Positions 18,150 through 26,965 of a stretch of 64,000 nt of DNA are shown here, piece by piece. Origin of the DNA: [Lactobacillus] rogosae (GTDB lineage Bacteria > Bacillota > Clostridia > Lachnospirales > Lachnospiraceae); contig FONU01000005.1 of NCBI GenBank assembly GCA_900112995.1, forward strand, positions 93,585 through 157,584, read 5' to 3'. Under the pieces are notes generated by a model, which saw only the letters and a list, made by a program, of their open reading frames with translations, was not told the origin of the DNA and searched no databases. Within the stretch, counting starts at the first letter, position 1. Each line of letters begins with the position of its first letter. The translations under genes and the position numbers were made by a program.

Positions 18150-21100
18150 TCAGCTATTCATAATCATCATCTGCATTCTGTTTTCAACGTTAGCATAGCT
18201 TGTATCAGGGTCAAGATCAAGAGGCAGAATTGTAACATTTGGGTAGTCTTCTTTTATTCTCTTTATTACCCCTCTTCCGCATATATGATTAGGCAGACAG
18301 CCAAAAGGCTGTAATATAATAAATGACTTTACGCCTTCCTTAGCATAATGTACAATCTCTGCTGCCATAAGCCAGCCCTCACCACAGCTTAGGGTTTCAG
18401 GAATTATATTTTTAACTCCCTGATACATATCCCTTGGTCTTAATGCCTTTTTGTACAAAGGATGAAGAACAGCCGTCTTCTCCAACGACTTCTGGACGTG
18501 GTCAAACAGCCAGTCAACAGCAAATGGATATGGGAATATATTTGCATTATAATCCTTTATCTCAGCCATAGATGCAAGAAAATCTTTTCTTAGCTGGTCT
18601 GTTATTCTTGGGAATATAGTTTCCATTCCATTTTCTTCCATATATCTTTCAATATTAAAGTTAGAGCCTGAATGATATGTAACAAGCAGTTCTCCTGTTA
18701 TGAATACTTTAGGCTTTAAATGGCTTCTGTCATAAGGTATCGCCGCCATATCCTTCATTCCCTGTTCAAATGCTTTTCTTGCACTTCCAATTCCAGATTT
18801 AATAGCCTGTGAAAGATTATCAACACACTGCTGGTATACCCTGTCTGTTTCGCCTTTATTAATCTCATAAGGACGTGTCTTTCTGCATACATCAGTAAGC
18901 ATATCAAGCATCATAAATGACCATACAGCCTCTAATACCGCACTAACTCCAAGTAAGAATACACCTGGGTGATTTCTTTTAGTATCATTAACATCAGTTG
19001 TAAGAATTGGCACATTACTAAAGCCTGCAGAATCAAGTCCTTTTCTAAGAAGTCCTGCGTAATGTGACATACGACAGTCACACTGGAATTTAACCATTCC
19101 AACGGCAACCTCGTCCTGATTATAACCGCCGCGTTTTAATTCACCTATAAGCTCTCCTATAACCATCTGGGCTGGGAAACATATATCATTATGTACATAT
19201 TTCTTTCCAAGCTTAATCTGCTCTGTTGAACCTATTGGTATTCTCTTAACTTTGAAATTCTCTTTTTCCAATATACCCTCAAGAATTTTAGAAACCTCAA
19301 CTGATATATTAGGCACAAGAATAGTTCTTATCTTCTTATCTTTCCTATAGAACTTGGCAGGACTTGGCTCTTTAAGCTCCTCATACATATGCTTCTTTAT
19401 GAATTCTTCATCTTTAATCCCACGTCTTATCTGTACAGACTTTATAAACGACTGTATTCTTATTCCAAGTGCTCCTGTCGCATCACTTTCATCAACTTTT
19501 AGAATAAGGGGCGGCTTATGTCCGCTCTCATTCATTATTCTTATAATCTCATCTGAAAGTATTGCATCATGTCCACAGCCAAAACTTACAATCTGCACAT
19601 ATTCAAGCTCTGGTGTCTTAGCTGCTATCATCGCCGCTGACAACATTCTTGTATGGAAATTATTGGTTATCTCTGCCCTTGTATTAGAAAGCACCTGCTC
19701 ATTAAGCTTGTCAAGACCATCAACAGGAATAACAGCAATTCCTTTCTTTGCAAGCATTTTCGATATATTCTTGCTTACAAATGGGTCTGTATGATATGGT
19801 CTTCCTGCAAGCACAACAGCAAATGTATTATTCTTCTTAGCATTATCAATAGCCATATTGCTAAGTCTTATAAGTTCACCCTTAAATCCATTTCTTGCAT
19901 CTGCTGCCTGTCTATAAGCTTCCTCTGCCTCACTCTTTGATACTGAAAGTTCATTGACAGCATATTCTATTATCTGGTGTCTTCTGTCTTTCTTTGAGAA
20001 CCAGTGGAATATAGGTGTATCAAACTTAACCCCGTACTGTTTCTCTGGGTTCTGTGAGTTTCTTACAACCATAGGATATCCCATAACAACAGAACACACA
20101 TAAGGACTCAGCTTATCAGTTCCTTCTGGTGGCATATGCATAACATATGGCATAAATATTCTATCAACATTCTGGCTGGCAAGATCCTCTATATGTCCGT
20201 GAACAAGCTTTGCCGGAAAACATATTGTATCTGAAGCTACATATTTAAGCCCTTTCTCATACATTTTCCTGTTGCTTTTATGAGAAAGCTTGACATTATA
20301 ACCCAATGCCTTAAAAAATGTTGTCCAGAACGGCATACTGTCAAAGAATTCAAGAACTCTTGGTATTCCGATTGTTATATCCTTGTGCTTTGAAACTTCT
20401 TTGTAATCATACGCCTTAAATAGCATTTTCTCACGCATTGCAAACACATCGAGCACGGCGTTCTCTTTGCTGTTTTCTTTAGTATCCTCAAGTACCGCCG
20501 CTGTTTCATCAAGTATAAGTCCATTTTCACACCTATTGCCTGTAACCCATCTGCCGCCGTCAGGGAATGTAAGAACATTTCTTAAGCAGTGATTGCCGCA
20601 ATGCTCACAACGTACTCCCGATTGTGTTGTGTATTCAAATTTCTTCACAGCCTCAAAGCCTATAAATGATGAGCTTTCACCATTCGCATAGCCTTCTTCT
20701 TTTATATGTTTCTTGGCTGCAAGTGCCGCACCAAGTGCTCCCATCTCACCTGGGAATGGTGCGAGAGTAACATTCATATCAAGATATTCTTCTATGGCAC
20801 GAAGAACAGCCCTGTTTCTAAAAGTTCCCCCCTGAACTACTACTTTTTCACCAAGCTCTTTTGTATTGGCAACTCGCACAACCTTAGTGAACACATTTTC
20901 AATAATCGAACGGCACAGACCTGCCATAATATCATCAGGGTTCTTGCCATCTCTCTGTTCATTAATTATTGTACTGTTCATAAATACTGTGCATCTGCTT
21001 CCTAAATGTGCTGGACTAACTGAGCTGAATGCCCTTTTAGCAATATCCTTAACATCTATGTTTAGATTGGATGCAAAGTTCTCAAGGAATGACCCACAGC

Positions 21101-22535
21101 CTGATGAACAGGCCTCATTGAGCATAATATTAGTTATTACGCCGTCATTAAGCCATATTGCTTTCATATCCTGACCGCCAATATCCAGCACAAATGTTGT
21201 ATCAGGATAGAACTTCTGACAACCTGTCGTGTGTGCGACAGTTTCTACTGTATGGTAATCAGCCCTGAATGCCTTGGCAAGAAGATGTTCTCCATAACCT
21301 GTTGTTCCCATTCCCCTGCACACAAGCTTAATTCCTTTATCAGCATATTTATCATATATCTTTGTTATACCCTCTTTAACCACTTTTATAGGGTCACCGT
21401 GGTTATTAGCGTAAAATGTATCTATAACTTTTTCTTCTTCATCTATAAGCACGAATTTAGATGTTGTACTGCCTGAGTCAATTCCAAGATATACATTCAG
21501 TACACCATTCTTAATATGTGGCTCACTCAGCTTATAAAGCTCTTTATCGTGTCTTTGGGTAAACTCTTTATAATCTGCCTCATCTGCAAAGAATGGCTTG
21601 CTGACTGCTTTATGCTCTTTTATTAAAGACCTGTCAAAAGTATCAATTCTATTAATAAGCTCGTCAATAGTGACATATGTATCATCATCAAATAAATTAT
21701 CTATCGCAACTGCTGTTCCATATGCAACTATTGTTTCTGCATGTTGTGGAACTATATAATCCTTATCTGATAGTCCAAGCCTTTCTGCAAATACCCTTAT
21801 AAGTGTAGAATTAAATGTAAGAGGTCCTCCCTCGAATATTATAGGTGCTTTTAACTCAAGTCCCTGTGACAATCCACCTATTGTCTGCTTGGCTATGGCG
21901 TGAAATGTTGACAAAGCAATATCAGCCCTGTCAGCTCCCTGTATTAATAATGGCTGTATATCTGTCTTTGCAAATACACCACATCTTCCTGATATGTCAT
22001 ATACAGTTGTACCTTTTGCCGCAAGGCTCTCAAATTCTTCTGTCTTAACGCCAAGCAGTGTTGCTATCTCGTCTATAAATGCACCCGTTCCGCCTGCACA
22101 GCTTCCATTCATACGCATATCAGATGTCATAAGCCTGCCTGTATTATCATCAAAATAAAAGAAGATTACCTTAGCATCCTGTCCACCAAGTTCAATCGCT
22201 GTTCGTATATCCGGATACAGTCTTTGTACTGCCGCCGCATTAGCAACAACTTCCTGAATATAATGTATTCCCAATGCCCTGCTCACCGGCTTTCCACCTG
22301 AACCGCATACTGCTGCCTTAAAGTTTTTCCCACTAAGGAGCTCCTTTACCTCACTAAGAAGAGTTCTTGCTGTGTCAATCTGCCTTGCGTTATGTCTTAC
22401 ATATTTGGAATACACAACATCATTGGTATTAATATCTGTTATTACAAGCTTAACTGTTGTTGAACCTACATCTATTCCTACCCTTATATCACTATTATCT
22501 GATAATCTGTTCTTTACAAGTTCTTCCATCTTCAT
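18150..22535 (-). CDS. Fused 2-hydroxyacyl-CoA dehydratase activase-related protein (BadF/BcrA plus DUF2229)
   Basis: A 1461-residue protein with two tandem ASKHA (actin-like) ATPase domains and a long C-terminal part. Domain one has GIDVGSTTVKLV (about 20) and MNGSCAGGTGAFIDE, whose cysteine would hold a 4Fe-4S cluster between subunits; domain two has LGIDSGSTTSKFV (about 350) and NEACSSGCGSFLENFA. The region after about 690 (TIGIPRVLEFFDSMPFW, then CFPAKLVHGH) matches the DUF2229/HgdB-like block with conserved cysteines. Related activases drive one-electron reduction of a partner dehydratase with ATP; the true reaction of these fusions is unknown. It has its own terminator and stands 42 bases after the HAD gene. 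Confidence 0.88.
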   Translation of the reverse strand: MKMEELVKNRLSDNSDIRVGIDVGSTTVKLVITDINTNDVVYSKYVRHNARQIDTARTLLSEVKELLSGKNFKAAVCGSGGKPVSRALGIHYIQEVVANAAAVQRLYPDIRTAIELGGQDAKVIFFYFDDNTGRLMTSDMRMNGSCAGGTGAFIDEIATLLGVKTEEFESLAAKGTTVYDISGRCGVFAKTDIQPLLIQGADRADIALSTFHAIAKQTIGGLSQGLELKAPIIFEGGPLTFNSTLIRVFAERLGLSDKDYIVPQHAETIVAYGTAVAIDNLFDDDTYVTIDELINRIDTFDRSLIKEHKAVSKPFFADEADYKEFTQRHDKELYKLSEPHIKNGVLNVYLGIDSGSTTSKFVLIDEEEKVIDTFYANNHGDPIKVVKEGITKIYDKYADKGIKLVCRGMGTTGYGEHLLAKAFRADYHTVETVAHTTGCQKFYPDTTFVLDIGGQDMKAIWLNDGVITNIMLNEACSSGCGSFLENFASNLNIDVKDIAKRAFSSVSPAHLGSRCTVFMNSTIINEQRDGKNPDDIMAGLCRSIIENVFTKVVRVANTKELGEKVVVQGGTFRNRAVLRAIEEYLDMNVTLAPFPGEMGALGAALAAKKHIKEEGYANGESSSFIGFEAVKKFEYTTQSGVRCEHCGNHCLRNVLTFPDGGRWVTGNRCENGLILDETAAVLEDTKENSKENAVLDVFAMREKMLFKAYDYKEVSKHKDITIGIPRVLEFFDSMPFWTTFFKALGYNVKLSHKSNRKMYEKGLKYVASDTICFPAKLVHGHIEDLASQNVDRIFMPYVMHMPPEGTDKLSPYVCSVVMGYPMVVRNSQNPEKQYGVKFDTPIFHWFSKKDRRHQIIEYAVNELSVSKSEAEEAYRQAADARNGFKGELIRLSNMAIDNAKKNNTFAVVLAGRPYHTDPFVSKNISKMLAKKGIAVIPVDGLDKLNEQVLSNTRAEITNNFHTRMLSAAMIAAKTPELEYVQIVSFGCGHDAILSDEIIRIMNESGHKPPLILKVDESDATGALGIRIQSFIKSVQIRRGIKDEEFIKKHMYEELKEPSPAKFYRKDKKIRTILVPNISVEVSKILEGILEKENFKVKRIPIGSTEQIKLGKKYVHNDICFPAQMVIGELIGELKRGGYNQDEVAVGMVKFQCDCRMSHYAGLLRKGLDSAGFSNVPILTTDVNDTKRNHPGVFLLGVSAVLEAVWSFMMLDMLTDVCRKTRPYEINKGETDRVYQQCVDNLSQAIKSGIGSARKAFEQGMKDMAAIPYDRSHLKPKVFITGELLVTYHSGSNFNIERYMEENGMETIFPRITDQLRKDFLASMAEIKDYNANIFPYPFAVDWLFDHVQKSLEKTAVLHPLYKKALRPRDMYQGVKNIIPETLSCGEGWLMAAEIVHYAKEGVKSFIILQPFGCLPNHICGRGVIKRIKEDYPNVTILPLDLDPDTSYANVENRMQMMIMNS

Positions 22536-22576
22536 TGCCTTACCTTTATATATACTTATATATTTATATATATCAT

Positions 22577-23311
22577 TTACATTTCATCAAGTGTAGTAAT
22601 AATATCCTGCACATTCTCAACTATGTAATCTGCTCCTGCATTCTCAAGCTCATTTTCTTCAGCAAATCCATATCTGACACCGATAGACTCTATTCCGCAG
22701 TTCTTAGCTCCAAGAATATCATCTTTTCTGTCACCAATCATAATTGAATCAGCCTTGATATCATTTAAAATATCTGCTGTATCTGATACATTTGTTGTAT
22801 CCGAAGCATTAGTAATATCCGCGTTATCAGCTTTATTTAGCTTTATAATCTGGTTAAATACCTCATTAATCACATCATCCTTATGTCTTCTTGCACCGCC
22901 CTCTAATTCACTTCCTACAGCTATATCAAAATATTGCTCTATATCAAAATACTTAAGTATCGTAGGAACATATATTTCAGGCTTACATGTTGCAAGTGCT
23001 GTTATGTAACCTTCTTTCTTTAAACTGCTTAACAGTTCTTTTATTCCATCAAATAATCTGTTCTCATATATTCCTGTATCTTTATATCTTTCCCTGTAAT
23101 AATTAACCGCCTTTAACGCATCCTCTCTACTTAAGCCGTGAAATTTAGCAAAGCTTTCATCAAGCGGAGGTCCTATATATCTTTTAAGCACTGCCTCGTC
23201 ATTCTCTGTTATCCCAAGCTTATCAAGTGCATACTGCACACTCTTTGTTATTCCCTCACTTGAATCTGTAAGTGTTCCGTCCAAATCAAATAAAATATAT
23301 TTCTTTCTCAT
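22577..23311 (-). CDS. HAD-superfamily phosphatase (phosphoglycolate phosphatase-like)
   Basis: Cytoplasmic phosphomonoesterase of 244 residues. HAD motif I is FDLDGTLTDSSEGI (about 8-21), motif II lies in ITALATCKPEIYV (T/S), and motifs III/IV in MIGDRKDDILGAKNCG. The cap helices (VQYALDKLGI; YIGPPLDESFAKFHG) fit the Gph/PGP group. An additional segment of about 28 residues rich in A, D, N, S and T (ADITNASDTTNVSDTADI) interrupts the domain before motif III and is built from short repeats. AAAGGA precedes the ATG. Substrate unknown. Confidence 0.88.
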   Translation of the reverse strand: MRKKYILFDLDGTLTDSSEGITKSVQYALDKLGITENDEAVLKRYIGPPLDESFAKFHGLSREDALKAVNYYRERYKDTGIYENRLFDGIKELLSSLKKEGYITALATCKPEIYVPTILKYFDIEQYFDIAVGSELEGGARRHKDDVINEVFNQIIKLNKADNADITNASDTTNVSDTADILNDIKADSIMIGDRKDDILGAKNCGIESIGVRYGFAEENELENAGADYIVENVQDIITTLDEM

Positions 23312-23349
23312 AGATTATCCTTTCAATTCTTTATATGTTATACAAATAC

Positions 23350-23382
23350 AAAAGAGGTGCACCTTTTACGTCCACCTCTTTT
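23350..23382 (-). terminator. Terminator of the nfeD-flotillin operon
   Basis: AAAAGAGGTG pairs with CACCTCTTTT around a 13-base loop, 25 bases after the flotillin stop. Confidence 0.75.
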
Positions 23383-23406
23383 GATAATCAATTATACTAT
23401 TTTAAA

Positions 23407-24984
23407 TTAATTTGACAACTCTGATTTGTCATTGTTTATAGTAATATTAGAAACTCCGTCTACACCATCAACAGATATATTTCTGTCTGTCTTTGCCTGT
23501 ATTGTATTAGCTTTCATAACATCTGTTATATCAAAGCCTGTTGTTTCTTTAATAGATTCTATTGTCTTTGCAAGCACCGATGGAACATAACCGCCCATCT
23601 GTCCTACACCAGAGCCATTAGAACTATCTGTGCTGTCAATAATTGTAACCTTATCTATGCTCTGAAGCGGCTTAGCTACCTGTTCTGCCATCTGTGGAAG
23701 TACCTTTACAAGCATTTCCATCATAGCTGCCTGACCGTACTTCTCATAAGCTTCTGCCTTCTTCTCCATGGCTTCAGCTTCTGCTATACCTTTGGCTTTA
23801 GTTGCCTCAGCCTCTGCTATACCTGTCTTAGCAATAGCGTCTGCTTCTGCTTGTGCCTTAATTGCAATCGCTTCTGCTTCTGCCTGTGCTTCAACTTTCT
23901 TGGACTCAGCTCTCGCCTGTGCCTGTGCAATCTGACGGTACTTTTCTGCATCTGCATCTGCCATCTGTTTTGCCTTCTCAGCATTAGCTGGTTCAACTAT
24001 AGTAACCCTTAAACTCTCTTTAGTTCTTTCAGCCTGCTTCTGTGCAAGTTCTATATTCTTCTGCTCTGATGCAATCTGAACCTGAATCTGTGCTTCTGCA
24101 ATCTCTTTTTGTCTTTGCTGTTTAAGAAGCTCTGCATCCATCTGTGCCTGTATTACATCTTTCTGTGTAATATTAGACTGGATATCGTGTGCTAATTCTG
24201 CTTTAGCCTGTGCTGTCTGCTGTTCCTGCATATAATTGGCTTCAAGGACTGCCTTATCCTTAGCCGCCTGAGCTATATCTGCCTCTGCCTTTAACTTGGC
24301 TGACTCACCTTCCTGACGTGCCTGTGAAGTCTTAATCTGCATATCTCTTGCAGCTTCTGCCTTCTGGATTTCAGCATCTTTCTTTCTCTGGGCAATCATA
24401 CCATCACCAAGTGCCTTGATATATCCGTTCTCATCAGATATATCTGTGATAGTGAAGTTCTTAACCTCAAGACCCATATTGCCAAGCTCTGTACCTACAA
24501 CTTCCTGTACCCTTGAAGAGAATTCTTCTCTCTTCTGATAAAGCTCCTCAACTGTCATAGTTGCAATAATCTCTCGAAGCTTACCTTCAAGAACTGCTAT
24601 TGCTGTACCCTGAATGTTATCAATAATCTCTTTCTCGTTACGTCCCGTAAACTGTTCAATTGCTGTAAGAATACTGTTCTTTTCATTTCTTACTTTGATA
24701 ACCGCTGTTGTAATTACACTAATTGGTACACCCTGGCTTGAAAGACTGCTTCGTGTCGCAACACTAAGCGGTATATTTCCAAGCGAAATATAATCAATTC
24801 TTTCAAATACTGGAATTACAAGTCCACCACCACCGGTGATGACCCTTTTCTTCATACCAGTTACAACTCCTGCCTTGTCCTGTGGTACTTTTTTCCACAT
24901 TCTAAGTACAACTGTGAGAATTAATACAATTCCCAGTACTGCAGCTACAATGCCAAATAGACTTGACTCTGTGCCATATCCCAT
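23407..24984 (-). CDS. floT: Flotillin-family membrane scaffold protein
   Basis: Bacterial flotillin-like (SPFH) protein, which organises functional membrane microdomains. The 525 residues begin with one hydrophobic segment, FGIVAAVLGIVLILTVVLRM, then the SPFH/PHB domain (VVTGMKKRVITGGGGLVIPV to about 200, with VEELYQKREEFSSRVQEVVG). A long alanine/glutamate/glutamine-rich coiled coil follows (about 205-430, repeated EAEAxAxKAQAEADA). The ATG at 24984 is preceded by GGAGG; an earlier in-frame ATG overlaps that same GGAGG. It follows an NfeD-type gene by 33 bases, the standard partner arrangement. Confidence 0.93.
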   Translation of the reverse strand: MGYGTESSLFGIVAAVLGIVLILTVVLRMWKKVPQDKAGVVTGMKKRVITGGGGLVIPVFERIDYISLGNIPLSVATRSSLSSQGVPISVITTAVIKVRNEKNSILTAIEQFTGRNEKEIIDNIQGTAIAVLEGKLREIIATMTVEELYQKREEFSSRVQEVVGTELGNMGLEVKNFTITDISDENGYIKALGDGMIAQRKKDAEIQKAEAARDMQIKTSQARQEGESAKLKAEADIAQAAKDKAVLEANYMQEQQTAQAKAELAHDIQSNITQKDVIQAQMDAELLKQQRQKEIAEAQIQVQIASEQKNIELAQKQAERTKESLRVTIVEPANAEKAKQMADADAEKYRQIAQAQARAESKKVEAQAEAEAIAIKAQAEADAIAKTGIAEAEATKAKGIAEAEAMEKKAEAYEKYGQAAMMEMLVKVLPQMAEQVAKPLQSIDKVTIIDSTDSSNGSGVGQMGGYVPSVLAKTIESIKETTGFDITDVMKANTIQAKTDRNISVDGVDGVSNITINNDKSELSN

Positions 24985-25017
24985 ATAAACCTCCATTCTG
25001 CCATTCCGGCTTCTGGC

Positions 25018-25584
25018 TTATCTGCCAGAATATTTATCTTCAAGACGTGATGTGCTCTCTACTATTATATAATCACCATCAAATCTTAAGATATTAACTT
25101 CTTTATCCTGCTTAATAGACTCACCATCTTCTGCCTTGGCAGGATATGTGACATTTGAGCCTGTGCTTAATAATATGCTCACAGCCCCGACACCACCTTT
25201 GGGAATCGCATTACTCACTGTTCCCCTGCTTAACAATATTTCACTCTTCTCTGCGGCAAAATTCTCAACCTTTTTCAGTCTTTTAATAATTGACTGTAAT
25301 ATAACAGCACATATGTAGCCTGCCACAATACCAATCACAATAAGAGCCGGTTCAGAAAGCTTTCCATTAAATATCATTCCTGTACAACCAAATATTAACG
25401 CCCATAAACACAGGCTGTTAATTGAAAATGGCAGAAAATCAAGAACCATATCAGAGCCGAATTCTAACTGAAATATATCTATTGATATAAAATCAACAAA
25501 TCCATCAAACAAATTAAGCACTATACTACAAAATGGAATAAGAATTCCAATTATAATACACGCTATACATATCGTATTAAACAT
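25018..25584 (-). CDS. NfeD-like membrane protein
   Basis: A 188-residue partner of flotillin. It has three to four hydrophobic segments (MFNTICIACIIIGILIPFC, LPFSINSLCLWALIFGCTG, LIVIGIVAGYICAVILQSI) and a C-terminal OB-fold-like domain with RGTVSNAIPKGGVGAVSI and DGDYIIVESTSRL, as in NfeD1b/YuaF-type proteins. It lacks the serine-protease domain of long NfeD. The start at 25584 follows GGGGGAGG. It is upstream of and probably cotranscribed with the flotillin gene; this pairing is known in many bacteria. Confidence 0.85.
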   Translation of the reverse strand: MFNTICIACIIIGILIPFCSIVLNLFDGFVDFISIDIFQLEFGSDMVLDFLPFSINSLCLWALIFGCTGMIFNGKLSEPALIVIGIVAGYICAVILQSIIKRLKKVENFAAEKSEILLSRGTVSNAIPKGGVGAVSILLSTGSNVTYPAKAEDGESIKQDKEVNILRFDGDYIIVESTSRLEDKYSGR

Positions 25585-25702
25585 AGAACCTCCCCCATAT
25601 AAGGTCAATCCAATCATCTGATTACAGCAGTATTTCTTAAATGCAAGGATATTACACCTTTTACATTGTCTTATATTTTATATTGTCTTACGCATATTCA
25701 AT

Positions 25703-25762
25703 TTAATTAAAATCTAATATACTTAATCAAAATCTGATATACTTAACTAAAATCTGTTATAT
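25703..25762. repeat. Three tandem 20-bp units at the foldase gene's 3' end
   Basis: TTAA[T/C][T/C/]AAAATCT[A/G/T]ATATAC-type units start at 25703, 25723 and 25743. The last unit contains the stop codon of the foldase gene. They have no spacers, so this is not a CRISPR. Confidence 0.9.
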
Positions 25763-26913
25763 ATATCCACCTGCATACTGTCAGTTATATTAGAAATATA
25801 TTCTGAATATTTGTTGTTAAGTACATTTGACGCAATTGTTTCATCTGATGAACCATCATATGACTTATTAATAAAATACAGTACATAATAACAGCCTGAT
25901 GATGAATTCTCTATAACTGTTACATCTCCAGCCTTTCTGTCATCTGAAAGAAGCCAGTCTGATGTTCCTGTGTCCATATTAGAACTTACTACCTTGCTAA
26001 AGAGCGAACCATTGATGTCATCATATTTAGTGTCACCATCATCTGCATATCTCTTACATAAATCATTAAATGCCTGCTCGCTCACAGCTCCTGCCGCAAA
26101 CTCATCTGCCTTTGCCTTGGCTGCCTGCATCTCACCGTCAGTTGTATCTACAGCTTTTATTGTAAATTCACGATAATCAACCTGATCATATGTATCCTTA
26201 TGTTCTTCATAATACTGTTTAACTTCATCATCTGTAGCCTTTAAGCTGTCTGTAAGTTCTGTTCTATAAGCATCTGCCTTAAGATATTCCATTAAATAGC
26301 TCTTTATATTCTTCTTGGTAGCATAATTACCAAAGTTCTGCTTATAATATGCCTTTTCATCTAATGATGCGGAGGCAGCTGCACTTTCAGCCTGTTCTAC
26401 AAGCTTGTTGTAATCCTCATCTGCTGTTGTGTATTCGTAATTATTGTCAGCAGCATCCTTTAACAATGCCTTAGTTTCCTTAATTGTATTAACTGCATTA
26501 TCCGCAAAATAAGCATACCATGTTCCACCTGTCTGTGAATTAGTCTGTGACTTATCATTCTCAGAGCTTTTATATCCCATATAAGAGAAATAGTCTGCCA
26601 TTGTCGTATTTCCGTAAAATGTCTGTGATAACAGTGCATTTTTAGAAATATTATAATACATATCAAATTCTATCTGGCTTATATTCTCTGAATCAACTTT
26701 TATAAACTTGTTATGTATTCTTGAATATCTTGTTCCCAGTGTTATTACTAAAGCTAATACTATTCCAGCAAGAACGCCAATTCCTACAACCTTAAATATA
26801 AAGCTTTCTCTTTCCTGTTTTCTTTGTTCAGCCTTTCTTTTAGCCATCTTCTTATCGTATTTTGTAACTATCTTCTGTGTGCTGTCATTCTTTGTATTGT
26901 TATTGCCAGCCAT
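25747..26913 (-). CDS. Membrane-anchored SurA/PrsA-like foldase
   Basis: A 388-residue protein with a basic cytoplasmic N-terminus (KMAKRKAEQRKQER), one transmembrane segment (IFKVVGIGVLAGIVLALVIT, about 43-62) and a large extracellular part. The central helical region and C-terminal domain (VDYREFTIKAVDTTDGEMQ through AGDVTVIENSSSGCYYVLYF) resemble the SurA/PrsA peptidyl-prolyl isomerase layout, with a parvulin-like domain of moderate conservation. It would help fold exported proteins. AGGAGG precedes the start. It stands alone between nadE and the flotillin operon; its last codons lie in a tandem repeat. Confidence 0.7.
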   Translation of the reverse strand: MAGNNNTKNDSTQKIVTKYDKKMAKRKAEQRKQERESFIFKVVGIGVLAGIVLALVITLGTRYSRIHNKFIKVDSENISQIEFDMYYNISKNALLSQTFYGNTTMADYFSYMGYKSSENDKSQTNSQTGGTWYAYFADNAVNTIKETKALLKDAADNNYEYTTADEDYNKLVEQAESAAASASLDEKAYYKQNFGNYATKKNIKSYLMEYLKADAYRTELTDSLKATDDEVKQYYEEHKDTYDQVDYREFTIKAVDTTDGEMQAAKAKADEFAAGAVSEQAFNDLCKRYADDGDTKYDDINGSLFSKVVSSNMDTGTSDWLLSDDRKAGDVTVIENSSSGCYYVLYFINKSYDGSSDETIASNVLNNKYSEYISNITDSMQVDIYNRF

Positions 26914-26965
26914 TTTTAATCCTCCTGATTATTTGATTATTAATATTTATATATATTATTAAATA

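Noticed and set aside
25703..25762. CRISPR array
   Set aside because: Contiguous 20-bp units without spacers, partly coding; no cas genes nearby.
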